Below the pieces are notes generated by a model, which was not told where the DNA came from, searched no databases, and worked only from the letters and a program-made list of their open reading frames with translations. Shown one piece after another: positions 1 to 9,124 of a stretch of 64,000 bases of DNA; position 1 is the stretch's first letter; every line of letters begins with the position of its first letter. The position numbers were made by a program, and so were the translations under genes. The stretch spans positions 1 through 64,000 of the forward strand of contig CAZSSB010000007.1 in assembly GCA_964609245.1 (NCBI GenBank). Direction: 5' to 3'. This stretch comes from JAFGCY01 sp964609245. Its GTDB lineage: Bacteria; 4484-113; JAFGCY01.

Positions 1-117
1 GCAATGCCTTCAGCATGCCCTTTGCCTCAGCAGAATCTACCTGCAGTATACCCGCTATGCGAGCGCCCATCAGGAGCCAGCCATGCATATGCGCGTGGAC
101 GAACTCACATCGGCGTC

Positions 118-129
118 TACAATACTCGC
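118..129 (+). promoter_or_regulatory. -10 box giving a leaderless mRNA
   Basis: TACAAT lies at 118-123, followed by 6 nt and then the ATG at 130. Transcription would start at or next to the start codon. No Shine-Dalgarno sequence precedes the ATG. No good -35 is visible. The same geometry recurs at ligA, tsaD and other genes in the window. Confidence 0.5.
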
Positions 130-1113
130 ATGGACCGCGCACTGATTACCGGCGTGACCGGCCAGGACGGCAGCTATCTGGCCGATCTGCTACTCGGCGA
201 AGGCGTAGAGGTCTACGGGCTCGTCAGGCGTAAGGCCGACTCGACCAACTGGCGCATTCGCCACCTCCACGACCAGCCCCGTTTCCACATCGTCCAGGGC
301 GACATGACCGACCTGTCCAGCCTGGTCCGCGCGCTCCGCGACATCCACCCCCGTTATGTCTTCAACCTCGCGGCCCAGAGCTTCGTGCCGTTTTCCTGGG
401 AGGCGCCCGTGGCCACGGCTGCCGTAACGGCGCAGGGCGTGCTCAACATCCTCGAGGCAGTCCGCGCCACCGATCCTGAGATCAGGTTCTATCAGGCGAG
501 CTCCAGCGAGATGTTCGGCCGCGTGCGCGAGACGCCCCAGACGGAGCTGACGCCCTTCCATCCGCGCAGTCCCTACGGCGTCAGCAAGGCTTTCGGCCAC
601 TGGATCACCGTCAACTATCGGGAGAGCCACGACCTGTTCGCCTGCAGCGGGATCCTGTTCAACCACGAGAGCGAGCGGCGGGGGCTGGAGTTCGTGACGC
701 GCAAAGTGACCAATGCCGCGGCGCGCATCAAGCACGGTCTGCAGGATCAGGTGGCACTGGGCAACCTCGACGCCGCCCGTGACTGGGGCTATGCACCGGA
801 CTACGTGCGGGCGATGTGGCTGATGCTCAGCGCCGATGCACCTGCGGACTACGTCATCGCCACCGGCGTGAACCACACCGTGCGCGAGCTGTGCCAGGCT
901 GCCTTCACCGCCGCTGGACTTGACTGGGAACGTCACGTGGTCACGGATGAGCTGCTGCTGCGCCCGGCCGAGGTCAACACCCTGCTCGGTGAAGCAGCGA
1001 AGGCCCAGTCCGAACTGGGCTGGAAGTCCGAAGTCGGCTTCGAGCAGATGATCGAGCGGATGGTGGCGGCCGACCTGTACCGCGTCGAGCACCAGATCAC
1101 CTGGGAAGCCTAG
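130..1113 (+). CDS. GDP-mannose 4,6-dehydratase-like SDR protein
   Basis: This is an extended short-chain dehydrogenase/reductase, 327 residues from the ATG at 130. It most resembles GDP-mannose 4,6-dehydratase, which makes GDP-4-keto-6-deoxymannose for surface polysaccharides. The N-terminal Rossmann loop GVTGQDGSY (residues about 8-16) is typical of that family. The active-site strand reads SSSEMFG near residue 123, keeping the Ser-Glu pair used in dehydration. YGVSK near residue 148 supplies the catalytic Tyr and Lys. The segment ARDWGYAPDYV is another GMD signature. The frame is open upstream to position 4, but the earlier residues do not look like an SDR N-terminus, and the -10 box at 118 supports the later start. 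A paralogue lacking the dehydration Glu lies near 18 kb. Other nucleotide-sugar dehydratases are possible. Confidence 0.82.
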   Translation: MDRALITGVTGQDGSYLADLLLGEGVEVYGLVRRKADSTNWRIRHLHDQPRFHIVQGDMTDLSSLVRALRDIHPRYVFNLAAQSFVPFSWEAPVATAAVTAQGVLNILEAVRATDPEIRFYQASSSEMFGRVRETPQTELTPFHPRSPYGVSKAFGHWITVNYRESHDLFACSGILFNHESERRGLEFVTRKVTNAAARIKHGLQDQVALGNLDAARDWGYAPDYVRAMWLMLSADAPADYVIATGVNHTVRELCQAAFTAAGLDWERHVVTDELLLRPAEVNTLLGEAAKAQSELGWKSEVGFEQMIERMVAADLYRVEHQITWEA

Positions 1114-1114
1114 G

Positions 1115-1143
1115 TTGACCACCGACGGGCTCGGGGGTATAAT
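1115..1143 (+). promoter_or_regulatory. rpsD promoter
   Basis: TTGACC at 1115-1120 and TATAAT at 1138-1143 are separated by exactly 17 nt, a near-consensus sigma70-type promoter. It begins inside the stop codon region of the preceding gene. It would give a leader of about 140 nt before rpsD. Confidence 0.75.
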
Positions 1144-1175
1144 CCCCTTCCGCCGACGTGGCACTGTGAGCCATC

Positions 1176-1240
1176 GTGCAAATGCACACCGGCCCCGGGG
1201 ACGGCGGGACGATCGTCCCGGAGGAGCCTCGCTTCCTCCG
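1176..1240 (+). promoter_or_regulatory. Hairpin-rich rpsD leader
   Basis: Three hairpins stand in a row. The first is GTGC/GCAC with an AAAT loop (1176-1187). The second is a perfect GGGAC-GATC-GTCCC palindrome (1206-1219). The third is CGGAGGA/TCCTCCG with an 8-nt loop (1219-1225 and 1234-1240). The second and third stems share base 1219, so they stack or compete. S4 is known to bind its own mRNA leader in several bacteria, so autoregulation is a reasonable inference. The hairpins themselves are seen directly. Confidence 0.4.
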
Positions 1241-1288
1241 CTAGGTGTATGCCACGCCGAGCATTGAGTCGTTTACGATGAGGTCAGG

Positions 1289-1897
1289 ATGAATCTCAGA
1301 GGATCTCGCTGCCGCTACTCGCGGTCGTTCGGCCGCAAGGTCGATCAGAAAGTCGAGGACAAGGACCCCCTCGGGCGCCGCGGCCCGATCCGCCGGCGCT
1401 TCCGCAAGAAGAGTGACTACGGGCTGCACCTGCTGGAAGTGCAGGTCTGCCGGATGGTCTACGGCATTTACGAACGCCAGTTCCGCAACTACCTGCGCAC
1501 GGCCAAGGCCGGCAAGGGCAACACCAGCGAGGAGATGCTGATCCTGCTGGAGCGTCGCCTGGACAACGCCGTCTATCGCAGCGGCCTGGCCACCACCCGC
1601 CGGCAGGCGCGTCAGCTGGTGGTACACCGCCACTTCTGGATCAACGGCAAGCCCGTCGACCGGCCCAGCTACTCGGTCCGGCCGGGTGACGTGATCGAAG
1701 TCAAGCCCACCAAGCTGCCGAAGCCCTTCTACAAGGATCTTCAGGAAGAACTGGTCGACCCGCGCGAGGGCTACTGGATTCAGCGCGAGGGCAAAGACGG
1801 CTTCAAGTTCAAGGTCACGCGGCTGCCGCTCCCCGATGAGGCCGAGCAGGGCTTCGACCCCTCCTACATCGTGGAGTTCTACAGCAAGTTCATCTAA
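1289..1897 (+). CDS. rpsD: Ribosomal protein S4
   Basis: This is small-subunit protein S4, a primary 16S rRNA binder in 30S assembly, 202 residues against the usual 200-210. The segment KKSDYGLHLLEVQ and the following helix RMVYGIYERQFRNYL match the family's N-terminal domain. The S4 RNA-binding domain begins around residue 90 (LERRLDNAVYRSGLA) and continues through QARQLVVHRHFWINGKPV. The C-terminus ends in the family's tyrosine- and phenylalanine-rich tail (IVEFYSKFI). The N-terminus is divergent: only one Cys (SRCRYSRS) remains, so the C4 zinc motif of some S4 proteins is absent. The gene stands alone, away from the usual rpsM-rpsK-rpoA neighbours, with its own promoter. Confidence 0.95.
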   Translation: MNLRGSRCRYSRSFGRKVDQKVEDKDPLGRRGPIRRRFRKKSDYGLHLLEVQVCRMVYGIYERQFRNYLRTAKAGKGNTSEEMLILLERRLDNAVYRSGLATTRRQARQLVVHRHFWINGKPVDRPSYSVRPGDVIEVKPTKLPKPFYKDLQEELVDPREGYWIQREGKDGFKFKVTRLPLPDEAEQGFDPSYIVEFYSKFI

Positions 1898-1929
1898 GCC
1901 CGCGCTGTCCGTCGCGACGACCGCTGTCG

Positions 1930-1958
1930 TTGACACCGTGGCTGACCGCGGATAGGAT
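1930..1958 (+). promoter_or_regulatory. Promoter of the TolC-family gene
   Basis: A perfect TTGACA at 1930-1935 and TAGGAT at 1953-1958 are separated by 17 nt. The start site would be near 1965, giving a leader of about 55 nt before the ATG at 2021. Confidence 0.7.
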
Positions 1959-2020
1959 AACCCGTCCGACGCTGCGGCGTTCTGTTCAGTGCGCCCCGGC
2001 GTCGCGACACAGAGGAAGGC

Positions 2021-3775
2021 ATGCATCGAATCAGAGCACCGCGGCGTCGGCCGCGAAACCACGGAGTCACTCGGCTGTCCAGTCCCCGGTGGCGTCCGGG
2101 CTGGCAGGCGCCCTTGCTCTGCGCAGTGCTGGCCGCCGTGTTGCTGCCCTGGGGCACCCCCGCCGGCGCGACGGACGTGGTGGAGGTCCTGCAGGCCGGC
2201 GGCATCGAGTCCGCGGAGCCGGATGCAGAGACGGCTGCCAACGAGGAGCAGGAGTCTATCGAGGTCGTAGCCATCCTGGCGCCGGCCGATCCGGACGATC
2301 TGGCCTCCGGTGAGCCGGAGGAGCTTGAATGGGAGCCCCTCAGCATCACCGTCGAGACGCTCTCGCTGCCGACGGATCTTGAGGAGATGCTGGCGTTCCT
2401 GACCACGGACTACGTCCAGCCCGAGGCCCAGCTGGAGATCGAGGAGGCGCTGACCACCGCCCTGACCCACAACCACGATCTGAACAGCAAGCGGCTGGCG
2501 GCGGCAGCGGCCTGCCAGGGCGTCGAGGTCCAGTGGGCGGACCTCAGGCCCCAGCTGAGCCTGCAGGCCAAGGCCTACCTGCAGGACACCAACGCCAACA
2601 CTGATCCGATCGAGATCGACGCCGGTGAGGGCGATCCACTGGTGATCGACATCGCCGGACCGCAGGACGAGGTCCAGCGTCAGCTGGCGCTGAGCCTGAC
2701 GCAGCGGATTTACGATTTCGGCCTCACCAATGACCTGATCGATGTCGCCAGGGCCCAGCACGCGATCCAGAAGCACGCCGTGGACATGGCTGAACAGCAG
2801 CTGGTCCACGACGTAATCACCGCCTACTACACGTTCAATCTGGCGCTGGGGCTGGCCAAGGTCCGCGATGATGAGCTTGAGCTCGCGGCCGAGTTCCTGC
2901 GCCAGGCGGAGATCCAGTACGACGTCGGCGTCGTGCCGCGGCTGGACGTCATCCGCGCCGAGGCCCGCGTGGAAGAAGCGCGCAGCAACTATATCGCGGC
3001 GCAGTCCCAGGTGGGCGATGCGGCGGCGTACTTCTTCTCGCTGCTGGGCACGGAGGACGCCCGCTATGTGCCGAGCGTCGTGCGCGCCTCGCTGGCCGAG
3101 ATCGGCCCACCGCCGCCCGACGTCAACGAAGCGGTTGACTCCGCCCTGGCCTGGCGCCCCGAAATCGAGTTGCAGTACGCCACCCTGAGCGCCACCGAGG
3201 CGGCGAAGAGCCTGACGCGTAACCGCCCGATCCTCGAGGCCTACGCCAATGCGCTGTATCAGAAGCCGGCGGGCGGCTTCAGCGGCACGGACAATTACGA
3301 GTACGGCGTGCAGCTGCTGTGGAACCTGTACACGGGCGGCAAGGACCGGGCTCAGCTGAAGCAGGAACAGCTCAACCTGGCCTCGATCAGCGAGGGCATC
3401 ATTCATCTCGAGGCCCAGCTGGAACTGGACGCCACCACGGCCTGGAATCGCGTCGTCGCCGCCCGCAGCTCCGCGGACAGCGCCCGCGCCACGCTGGAGC
3501 TGTCGGCCGAGGCGCATCGCGCGGCCGCCGTGGGTTACAGCGCCGGCGTGACGCCCTACATCGACTATCTCGACGCGCTGGACAAGAACGTCGCGGCGGC
3601 GATCGGCTACCTCCTGTCGCTGGCGGAGGTCAAGATGGCGCAGGCCAACCTGGTGCGCGCCATGGGCTTCCCCTACGGCTACCCGAATGACCCGCGGGCG
3701 CACTCGCCCGGCGATGCGGACATCTACGTAACGCTGGGCCTGATCGGACCGGCCGAGCCCGAGCCCCAGGGCTAG
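2021..3775 (+). CDS. TolC-family outer-membrane efflux protein
   Basis: An outer-membrane channel protein of the TolC/OEP family, 584 residues. Such proteins form the exit duct for tripartite efflux pumps or type I secretion. The ATG follows AGAGGAAGGC. A long basic N-terminus leads into a hydrophobic signal segment (about residues 28-48) ending near GATDVV. About 90 acidic residues precede the first repeat, which is more than usual. From about residue 145 the protein shows the two TolC repeats of paired amphipathic helices. The diagnostic GVVPRLDVIRAEARVEEAR lies near residue 308, and YGVQLLWNLYTGGKDRAQL opens the second half near residue 427. No inner-membrane pump or membrane-fusion partner is nearby, so the substrate cannot be guessed. 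Confidence 0.85.
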   Translation: MHRIRAPRRRPRNHGVTRLSSPRWRPGWQAPLLCAVLAAVLLPWGTPAGATDVVEVLQAGGIESAEPDAETAANEEQESIEVVAILAPADPDDLASGEPEELEWEPLSITVETLSLPTDLEEMLAFLTTDYVQPEAQLEIEEALTTALTHNHDLNSKRLAAAAACQGVEVQWADLRPQLSLQAKAYLQDTNANTDPIEIDAGEGDPLVIDIAGPQDEVQRQLALSLTQRIYDFGLTNDLIDVARAQHAIQKHAVDMAEQQLVHDVITAYYTFNLALGLAKVRDDELELAAEFLRQAEIQYDVGVVPRLDVIRAEARVEEARSNYIAAQSQVGDAAAYFFSLLGTEDARYVPSVVRASLAEIGPPPPDVNEAVDSALAWRPEIELQYATLSATEAAKSLTRNRPILEAYANALYQKPAGGFSGTDNYEYGVQLLWNLYTGGKDRAQLKQEQLNLASISEGIIHLEAQLELDATTAWNRVVAARSSADSARATLELSAEAHRAAAVGYSAGVTPYIDYLDALDKNVAAAIGYLLSLAEVKMAQANLVRAMGFPYGYPNDPRAHSPGDADIYVTLGLIGPAEPEPQG

Positions 3776-3791
3776 GCGACCGCCACGGCGG

Positions 3792-3830
3792 GTGGACGAT
3801 GCCGGGTTGGAGAAGCCCGGCACCATCCAC
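3792..3830. terminator. Convergent terminator-like hairpin
   Basis: TGCCGGG (3800-3806) pairs perfectly with CCCGGCA (3816-3822) over a 9-nt loop. An outer GTGGA/TCCAC pair (3792-3796 and 3826-3830) extends it. It sits between two convergent genes. No U-tract follows on either strand, so a Rho-independent role is plausible but not certain. Confidence 0.45.
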
Positions 3831-3850
3831 GACTGTCGACCAGCCTCAGG

Positions 3851-6589
3851 CTAGCTCGACAGCAGCTCCAGCACCGCTGTGGCGCTGAGGTTCGCCTGCG
3901 TCAGCGCGTAGGCGGCCGTCGTCGCCAGCAGCTGGGCGCGCGTCAGATTGACGATTTCCCGGGCGTAGTCCAGGTCGCGAATGCGGCTCTCCGCCGCCAG
4001 CGTATTCTCCGCGGCCACTTCCAGCTGTGCGACCGAGGACTCCAGCCGATTCTGATACGCGCCGACCCGGCTCTGGGCCGTGCCGATCCGCGCCAGCGCC
4101 TCGTCCACCGTGCCAATGGCGGCGCTGGCCCGCTCCTGTGTCGCAACGTTGAGACCCTCGATACCCAGTGCTTCGGCCGTCACCGCCGGCAGCGCGATGT
4201 CCAGCGTCTGCCCGGTATTGGCGCCGACCTGCAATCTCAGCGGATTGGGCGCTACGTGCAGGTAGACCGAATCCGCGTCCGTGCCGGAACTGACGCTGAT
4301 CGCCGGTGTCTCGTCCGGCGTCAGGTACGGGAAGTCCGTGTTGCTGTTTGCCGCCTTGTTCGGCTCCGGATCGAGCGTCAGGTTCATCGTCTCGTCGAAG
4401 TAGAGGGTCACGCCGGGAATCAGTCCGCTGGCGCTGCCCGTATCCGTGACCACGCTGCCCGCCGCCGCGCCGGTGACAGCGTTCGTCGCTGAGATGGAGT
4501 ACGTGGGACGCACCGCCGCCGCCGTCACGTCGAGACCGAGTGCATCCAGCAAGTCATCGTCGCCCGCAACCACCAGCTCGTAGCCCGGCAGCGGCGCGGC
4601 AATGCTGAGGGTGCCCCGCGCGCTGCCGACGGCGTTGACCTTGACCAGATCGGGCGGCGCGAACTCGCTGACGATCTGCCCATCCTCCACCAGCCCGCTG
4701 CCTTCCGGCGACCACAGCGCCACGCTGAGCTTGCCCGCCGCGTCGGCCAGCGTGTCCGTCGAGTTCAGCTGCACCGTGGTCATCCCCTCGCGCCCGGCGA
4801 AGTAGAGATCGAGCGAACGCGAGCTGGCGCCGCTGAAGACTCCGCCGCTGTCGAAGGCGTTGATGCTGGCCAGCGTGGTCGTCGCACCCGCGCGGACGGT
4901 ACTGGTGGTGCTGACGTCGAACACCGCGCGCTCGCCCTCCTGCAGGATCGCCCCGTTCAGCGTCAGCCGCAGGTTGGTCAGCGGGTTGGTGCCCGTGCCG
5001 TCGTCCAGATCCTCGCCCTCGATGTAGTCGCCGACGGTCCAGGTGTTGCTCGCCGGCGCACCGCTGACGTAGTAGCGGTTGCCGCGGGCCATCTGCAGCG
5101 CCAGGTCCTGATCGGTGCCCGCCGTTACCAGCGAGGTATAGCGATCGTTGTCGAAGTCGTAGAGCGCGAACGAGATCTGGCTGACGGCGCTGAGCATCAC
5201 ACTGCCGGCGGCCACCGCGGCCCCGGCCATCGATGCGCTGCCGTAGTCCTCGAACGAGTTCCCGCCGCCGGTCTTGGCAAGGGTGAATGTGTCGGTCAGA
5301 CTCAGCACCCCGCCGGAGCCGTAGTCGGCGTCGGGATCGAAGCGCATCACCAGCTGGCCGGTGCTGGCGTCGCCGATGCTTAGCACGCCCTGGTTGGCAA
5401 CGGTCTTGGTCAGGTTGGCACTCCAGCTGGCCTGGTTGTTGCTGAACGTCACGGACACCGAGTCGTGCCAGGCGTTGGTGTGCAGGATGCCCGTCGTGCC
5501 ATCCAGACTGATCTGCAGCCGGCTGCCGGAGTTGTCGGCGTCGCTGAAGGTTACGCCCGTGACCTGCACGCCGGCTGCCAGCGACAGCGACACCTGCCCG
5601 CTGTTGTTGCCGCTGACCGTCGCCGCCGCACCGAAGCCGGTGTTGACCGAGGTGATGAACGCACCGATGTCGCGTCCGGCGGAGATGGCGAAGGACAGGT
5701 TGGTGGACGAGCTGATCAGGTTGACGGCGAAGATCACCTTGTCGCCGGCGGTGACGTTCTCCGCCTCGAACAGCTCGGCGAACGACACGCCACCCACCGC
5801 CAGCGAGGCGGGCGAGGTGGCGGTCACACTCAGCTTGGCGTTGACGCCGGCCGAGATGTAGCCCTCCACCGCCGTCTCGCCGCTGGTGCTGTTGAGCAGC
5901 TCGTAGCGATAGACACCGGTGTTGCCGACCCCGCCGCCGGTATCGCTGGCCAGCGTGACTTGGCCCTGCTGCGTCGTGACGCCGCTGATCGCTCCGGCCA
6001 TGTCACTACTGCCGGTGACGGTGAACACGTCGCTGAGCTGCCGCTCCAGCGCGCCGCCGCTGCGGGCCCGCAGGTCGATGACGAACTCGCCACCGCGGCC
6101 GACGTCGCCGGTCACCACGCCGCGCAGCCGCTCGAAGTCCGAGCTGCTGGTCAGCGCACCGAGGCTGCCGCTGAGCAACGCCTTGGTGTTGAACTCACTG
6201 GCGGCCGCCAGCCGGTCGATCTCGGCGAGGTACTGCGAGACCTCCAGCTGGATCGCGGCACGGTCGCTCGCGGTCTTGGTGCCGTCCGAGGCGCTGACCG
6301 CCAGCTCGCGGATGTTCTGCACAAGCCCGGTGATCTCGCTCAACGAGCTGTCGGCGACCTGCAGCGCGCTGATGCCGTCCTGGGCGTTGAGCGCCGCGCG
6401 CTCCAGCCCGCGCCACTGGCCGCGCAGCCGCTCGGAGATGCTCAGTCCGGCCGGATCGTCACCGGCCGTGTTGATCGACAGACCCGAACTCATCCGCTGA
6501 AGCGACAGCGCCAGCGCGCTGTTATGCAGCGCCAGTTGTCGCGCCGCGGTGAGCGACGGGGCAAACGAGGGAATCGTCAGCGAAGACAT
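3851..6589 (-). CDS. Flagellin with an enlarged variable domain
   Basis: This is the structural subunit of the flagellar filament. Residues 1-140 form a canonical flagellin N-terminal D0/D1 domain, including LQRMSSGLSINTAGDDPAG and NAQDGISALQVADSSLSEI. The last 80 residues form the matching C-terminal domain (IGTAQSRVGAYQNRLES, then ESRIRDLDYAREIVNLTRAQ). Between them lie roughly 690 residues of Ser/Thr/Gly/Ala/Asp-rich beta-type sequence, so the protein is 912 residues against about 270-500 for most flagellins. The exposed domain should be very large, perhaps for a sheathed or glycosylated filament. GGAGG lies 8 nt before the ATG. No other flagellar gene is in the window. It converges on the TolC-family gene. 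Confidence 0.9.
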   Translation of the reverse strand: MSSLTIPSFAPSLTAARQLALHNSALALSLQRMSSGLSINTAGDDPAGLSISERLRGQWRGLERAALNAQDGISALQVADSSLSEITGLVQNIRELAVSASDGTKTASDRAAIQLEVSQYLAEIDRLAAASEFNTKALLSGSLGALTSSSDFERLRGVVTGDVGRGGEFVIDLRARSGGALERQLSDVFTVTGSSDMAGAISGVTTQQGQVTLASDTGGGVGNTGVYRYELLNSTSGETAVEGYISAGVNAKLSVTATSPASLAVGGVSFAELFEAENVTAGDKVIFAVNLISSSTNLSFAISAGRDIGAFITSVNTGFGAAATVSGNNSGQVSLSLAAGVQVTGVTFSDADNSGSRLQISLDGTTGILHTNAWHDSVSVTFSNNQASWSANLTKTVANQGVLSIGDASTGQLVMRFDPDADYGSGGVLSLTDTFTLAKTGGGNSFEDYGSASMAGAAVAAGSVMLSAVSQISFALYDFDNDRYTSLVTAGTDQDLALQMARGNRYYVSGAPASNTWTVGDYIEGEDLDDGTGTNPLTNLRLTLNGAILQEGERAVFDVSTTSTVRAGATTTLASINAFDSGGVFSGASSRSLDLYFAGREGMTTVQLNSTDTLADAAGKLSVALWSPEGSGLVEDGQIVSEFAPPDLVKVNAVGSARGTLSIAAPLPGYELVVAGDDDLLDALGLDVTAAAVRPTYSISATNAVTGAAAGSVVTDTGSASGLIPGVTLYFDETMNLTLDPEPNKAANSNTDFPYLTPDETPAISVSSGTDADSVYLHVAPNPLRLQVGANTGQTLDIALPAVTAEALGIEGLNVATQERASAAIGTVDEALARIGTAQSRVGAYQNRLESSVAQLEVAAENTLAAESRIRDLDYAREIVNLTRAQLLATTAAYALTQANLSATAVLELLSS

Positions 6590-6796
6590 CCAGATGACCT
6601 CCGTGTGGCATGTTGCCTCGGCAGGTCATCCCTTACCTGCACCCGCCTTCCGTGCCGTCCCTGCGCCTCCCCGTGCGCCGGCTCGGCGGGATACGCTTTG
6701 AGTGTACCGTGAATCGGCGGCGTACGCAAACAAAGCTCCGGTCAAACCTGCGGTGTTAGAATTGGTGTATACATCTGAGCACCCAGGAGGTGTCCC

Positions 6797-9061
6797 GTGC
6801 GTGCCCACTTCACAGTCACCGCTTTCGCGTTGATCCTCTTCGCAGCCCTACTCTCCGCCTGTGGCGGCGGCACTGCTCCCGCTTCAGACCCGGGCGGCAG
6901 TTCGCCCGCGATCCCGCCGATTATGGATCAACTGCCCAGCCTTGATGAGCTTCCGCCAACGGTTGTGGTCAGGTCGGTATCAGAAGCCTTCCAGCAGGAG
7001 GGATGGCAGGGCGAAGGCAACGCTCTGGGGACTGCCGTGCAGGACGGCACATCGATCAGCCTGCCGTCCGGTGAGCATCAGATGGCAGGCGGCATCTACG
7101 GCTACACGGTCACATATCCAACGCTGGCCGTCCCCTATATCGCGCCCTACGAGATCACGATCAACACTGACGGTGGTGGCGACTTCTGGGTGGCCCTGGC
7201 CGATTACGGGCGTATGACCTGGAACATCCTGCCCGAGACTTTCAGCGGGACTGCGGTGAACATGCCGATCGGCCTGGAGCCCAACGCGTCCAACAGCGAT
7301 GGCTACTTCATCTACGCGATCCTCACCTACGGCGGGGAGAACGTCACCGTCAGTTCCATTGATCTGGTGTATCCGGACCTGTTTGTGCTGGGCGAACCCG
7401 TCGAGTATCAGCAGTTCATCGAGGCCGATGACGGCACACGGCTGGCGACCAGCATCTTCCTGCCCTACGAGGAGTCGGAGCTGCTGATCCCTGACCCCCC
7501 GTATCCAGCAGTCCTGTTTCGCACTCCCTACGACAAGGCGGAGACGTTCTCGATTCAGTACGAGGGCTTCAATCTGCCAACCGCCCTGGCCAGCCTGAAT
7601 GTCGTGATGGTCGTGCAGTACTTCCGGGGCCGCAAGGACGATAGTGGAGCCTGGCCCGACAGCGAAGGCACCGAGACGCTGTTCCGCGAGCACAACGGAC
7701 CGGACCACACCGACGCGATCGACACCATGGACTGGATCGAGGCGCGCCATTGGTACAACGGCACCACGGTGCTGTCCGGGCCATCGGCGCTGGGGCTGTG
7801 GATCTACCAGGCTACGCCGGGGCTCGGTGATCGCATTGCGGGGATCTATCCACAGGTCTCCTCAGGCAACGTCGCCAACTGGGCCGCCCAGCGCAACGGC
7901 TGCTTCAAGCGCAGCAACGTCGAGGGCTGGCTGACGGGCAACAACTACCCGCCTGAACTGCTCACCGAGGCCGAGGACAACTACGGCAGCGACGCGTACT
8001 GGGATGCACTGGATTTCGATGCCCAGGCATCCTCTGCCGCCTGCCCCGGCTACCACGAAGTCGGCTGGTGGGATGTCGACGTGGAGTCAACGATCTACAG
8101 CTGGCAGCAGCTGCAAAGCAACGGTGGCGCAGGAGCCGCCGGCAACCAGTGGCTGGTAATCGGCCCTGGAGGGCACGATTCCATGCGCTCGGAGACGGTC
8201 GGCGAGCTGACCTTCCCGACCACTCCCCTCGAAAACGACCCACGCGCGGTGCCCGATGCCTGGGACGGTCTTAAGTGGGCGCTCAAGCCGCTGGGACGCA
8301 ATCCGCTCTTCTTCGAACCGACGGCACACGTCCTGGCCTACTTCATCGGATCAGATGAACCAGCATTCCAGACCACTGAGCCCAATAACCACTGGTACGA
8401 AATGGACGCCTGGCCGCCGTCGGCCAGCGACTGGGTGCTGTACCTCTCATCCGACACTCCCAGCCTGACCGACACTAACCCCGTTGCCGAGACCACCGCA
8501 GGCTGGCAGTGCGTCCCCGCCAATCCGGTGCTGACCAAAGGTGGCGCAAACCTGCCCGGCGGGCCGATGCTGGCCGGACCATACGACCAGTCGGAGCCCG
8601 AGGTGCACGAAGACGTGCTGCAGCTGCGCACGGGCGGACTGGCGGAAGCGGTCTCCGTCGCAGGACCGATCCCCGTTCACCTGTTCGTATCCACCGATGC
8701 CGTGGACACCGACATCATGGTCAAGCTGATCGACGAGTATCCGGATGGGCGCAACATGTTGGTCACCGACAGCGCGGTGCGGCTCAGCTGGTACCTGGCC
8801 GAGAACGAACTCGGCGACGTCGTGCCCGGAACGGTTTACGAAGTGCAGTTCAATCTAGGGGACCGCGCCTACGTCTTCGAGTCCGGTCACATGATCGGGC
8901 TCGACATTCAGAGCACCAACTACCCGCGGTACGACATCAATCCCGGCAACGGCGACCCGTTCTTCACCGGGCTGAATGGAACGGTGCAGGGCAGCACGCT
9001 GTACATGGGCGGGGCGACGAACTCGCACGTGACACTGCCGGAGTTCGATCCGTCGGCCTAG
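6797..9061 (+). CDS. CocE/NonD-type hydrolase lipoprotein
   Basis: A probable secreted alpha/beta hydrolase of the CocE/NonD (X-Pro dipeptidyl-peptidase, S15-like) family, 754 residues. It starts at GTG, 6 nt after AGGAGG. The signal peptide ends in a lipobox (LLSAC, Cys22). Residues about 65-195 are a beta-rich module also seen in two other lipoproteins here. The hydrolase follows: DGTRLATSIFLP, the oxyanion region FRTPYDK, then GHTD-type segment DHTDAIDTMDWIEAR and the nucleophile elbow GPSALG (Ser near 329). LVIGPGGHDSM fits the region after the core. A C-terminal jelly-roll is indicated by HLFVSTDAVDTDIMVKLIDE. Substrates in this family range from peptides to esters, so specificity is not predicted. 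Confidence 0.8.
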   Translation: MRAHFTVTAFALILFAALLSACGGGTAPASDPGGSSPAIPPIMDQLPSLDELPPTVVVRSVSEAFQQEGWQGEGNALGTAVQDGTSISLPSGEHQMAGGIYGYTVTYPTLAVPYIAPYEITINTDGGGDFWVALADYGRMTWNILPETFSGTAVNMPIGLEPNASNSDGYFIYAILTYGGENVTVSSIDLVYPDLFVLGEPVEYQQFIEADDGTRLATSIFLPYEESELLIPDPPYPAVLFRTPYDKAETFSIQYEGFNLPTALASLNVVMVVQYFRGRKDDSGAWPDSEGTETLFREHNGPDHTDAIDTMDWIEARHWYNGTTVLSGPSALGLWIYQATPGLGDRIAGIYPQVSSGNVANWAAQRNGCFKRSNVEGWLTGNNYPPELLTEAEDNYGSDAYWDALDFDAQASSAACPGYHEVGWWDVDVESTIYSWQQLQSNGGAGAAGNQWLVIGPGGHDSMRSETVGELTFPTTPLENDPRAVPDAWDGLKWALKPLGRNPLFFEPTAHVLAYFIGSDEPAFQTTEPNNHWYEMDAWPPSASDWVLYLSSDTPSLTDTNPVAETTAGWQCVPANPVLTKGGANLPGGPMLAGPYDQSEPEVHEDVLQLRTGGLAEAVSVAGPIPVHLFVSTDAVDTDIMVKLIDEYPDGRNMLVTDSAVRLSWYLAENELGDVVPGTVYEVQFNLGDRAYVFESGHMIGLDIQSTNYPRYDINPGNGDPFFTGLNGTVQGSTLYMGGATNSHVTLPEFDPSA

Positions 9062-9124
9062 ACCCACCGCTGCGCACGGACAGCGTAGCGATTGCGAGGG
9101 GCGAAAGTGTAGGCGGCTCCGCGG

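Noticed and set aside
1241..3826. 861-codon minus-strand frame.
   Set aside because: It is antisense to rpsD and the TolC-family gene, both clearly coding. Long antisense frames are expected at this GC content.
6680..6760. Sigma28-type flagellin promoter (a GCCGATTC on the minus strand upstream of the flagellin).
   Set aside because: The -10-like half matches 6 of 8 bases, but no TAAA-type -35 stands at the right distance.
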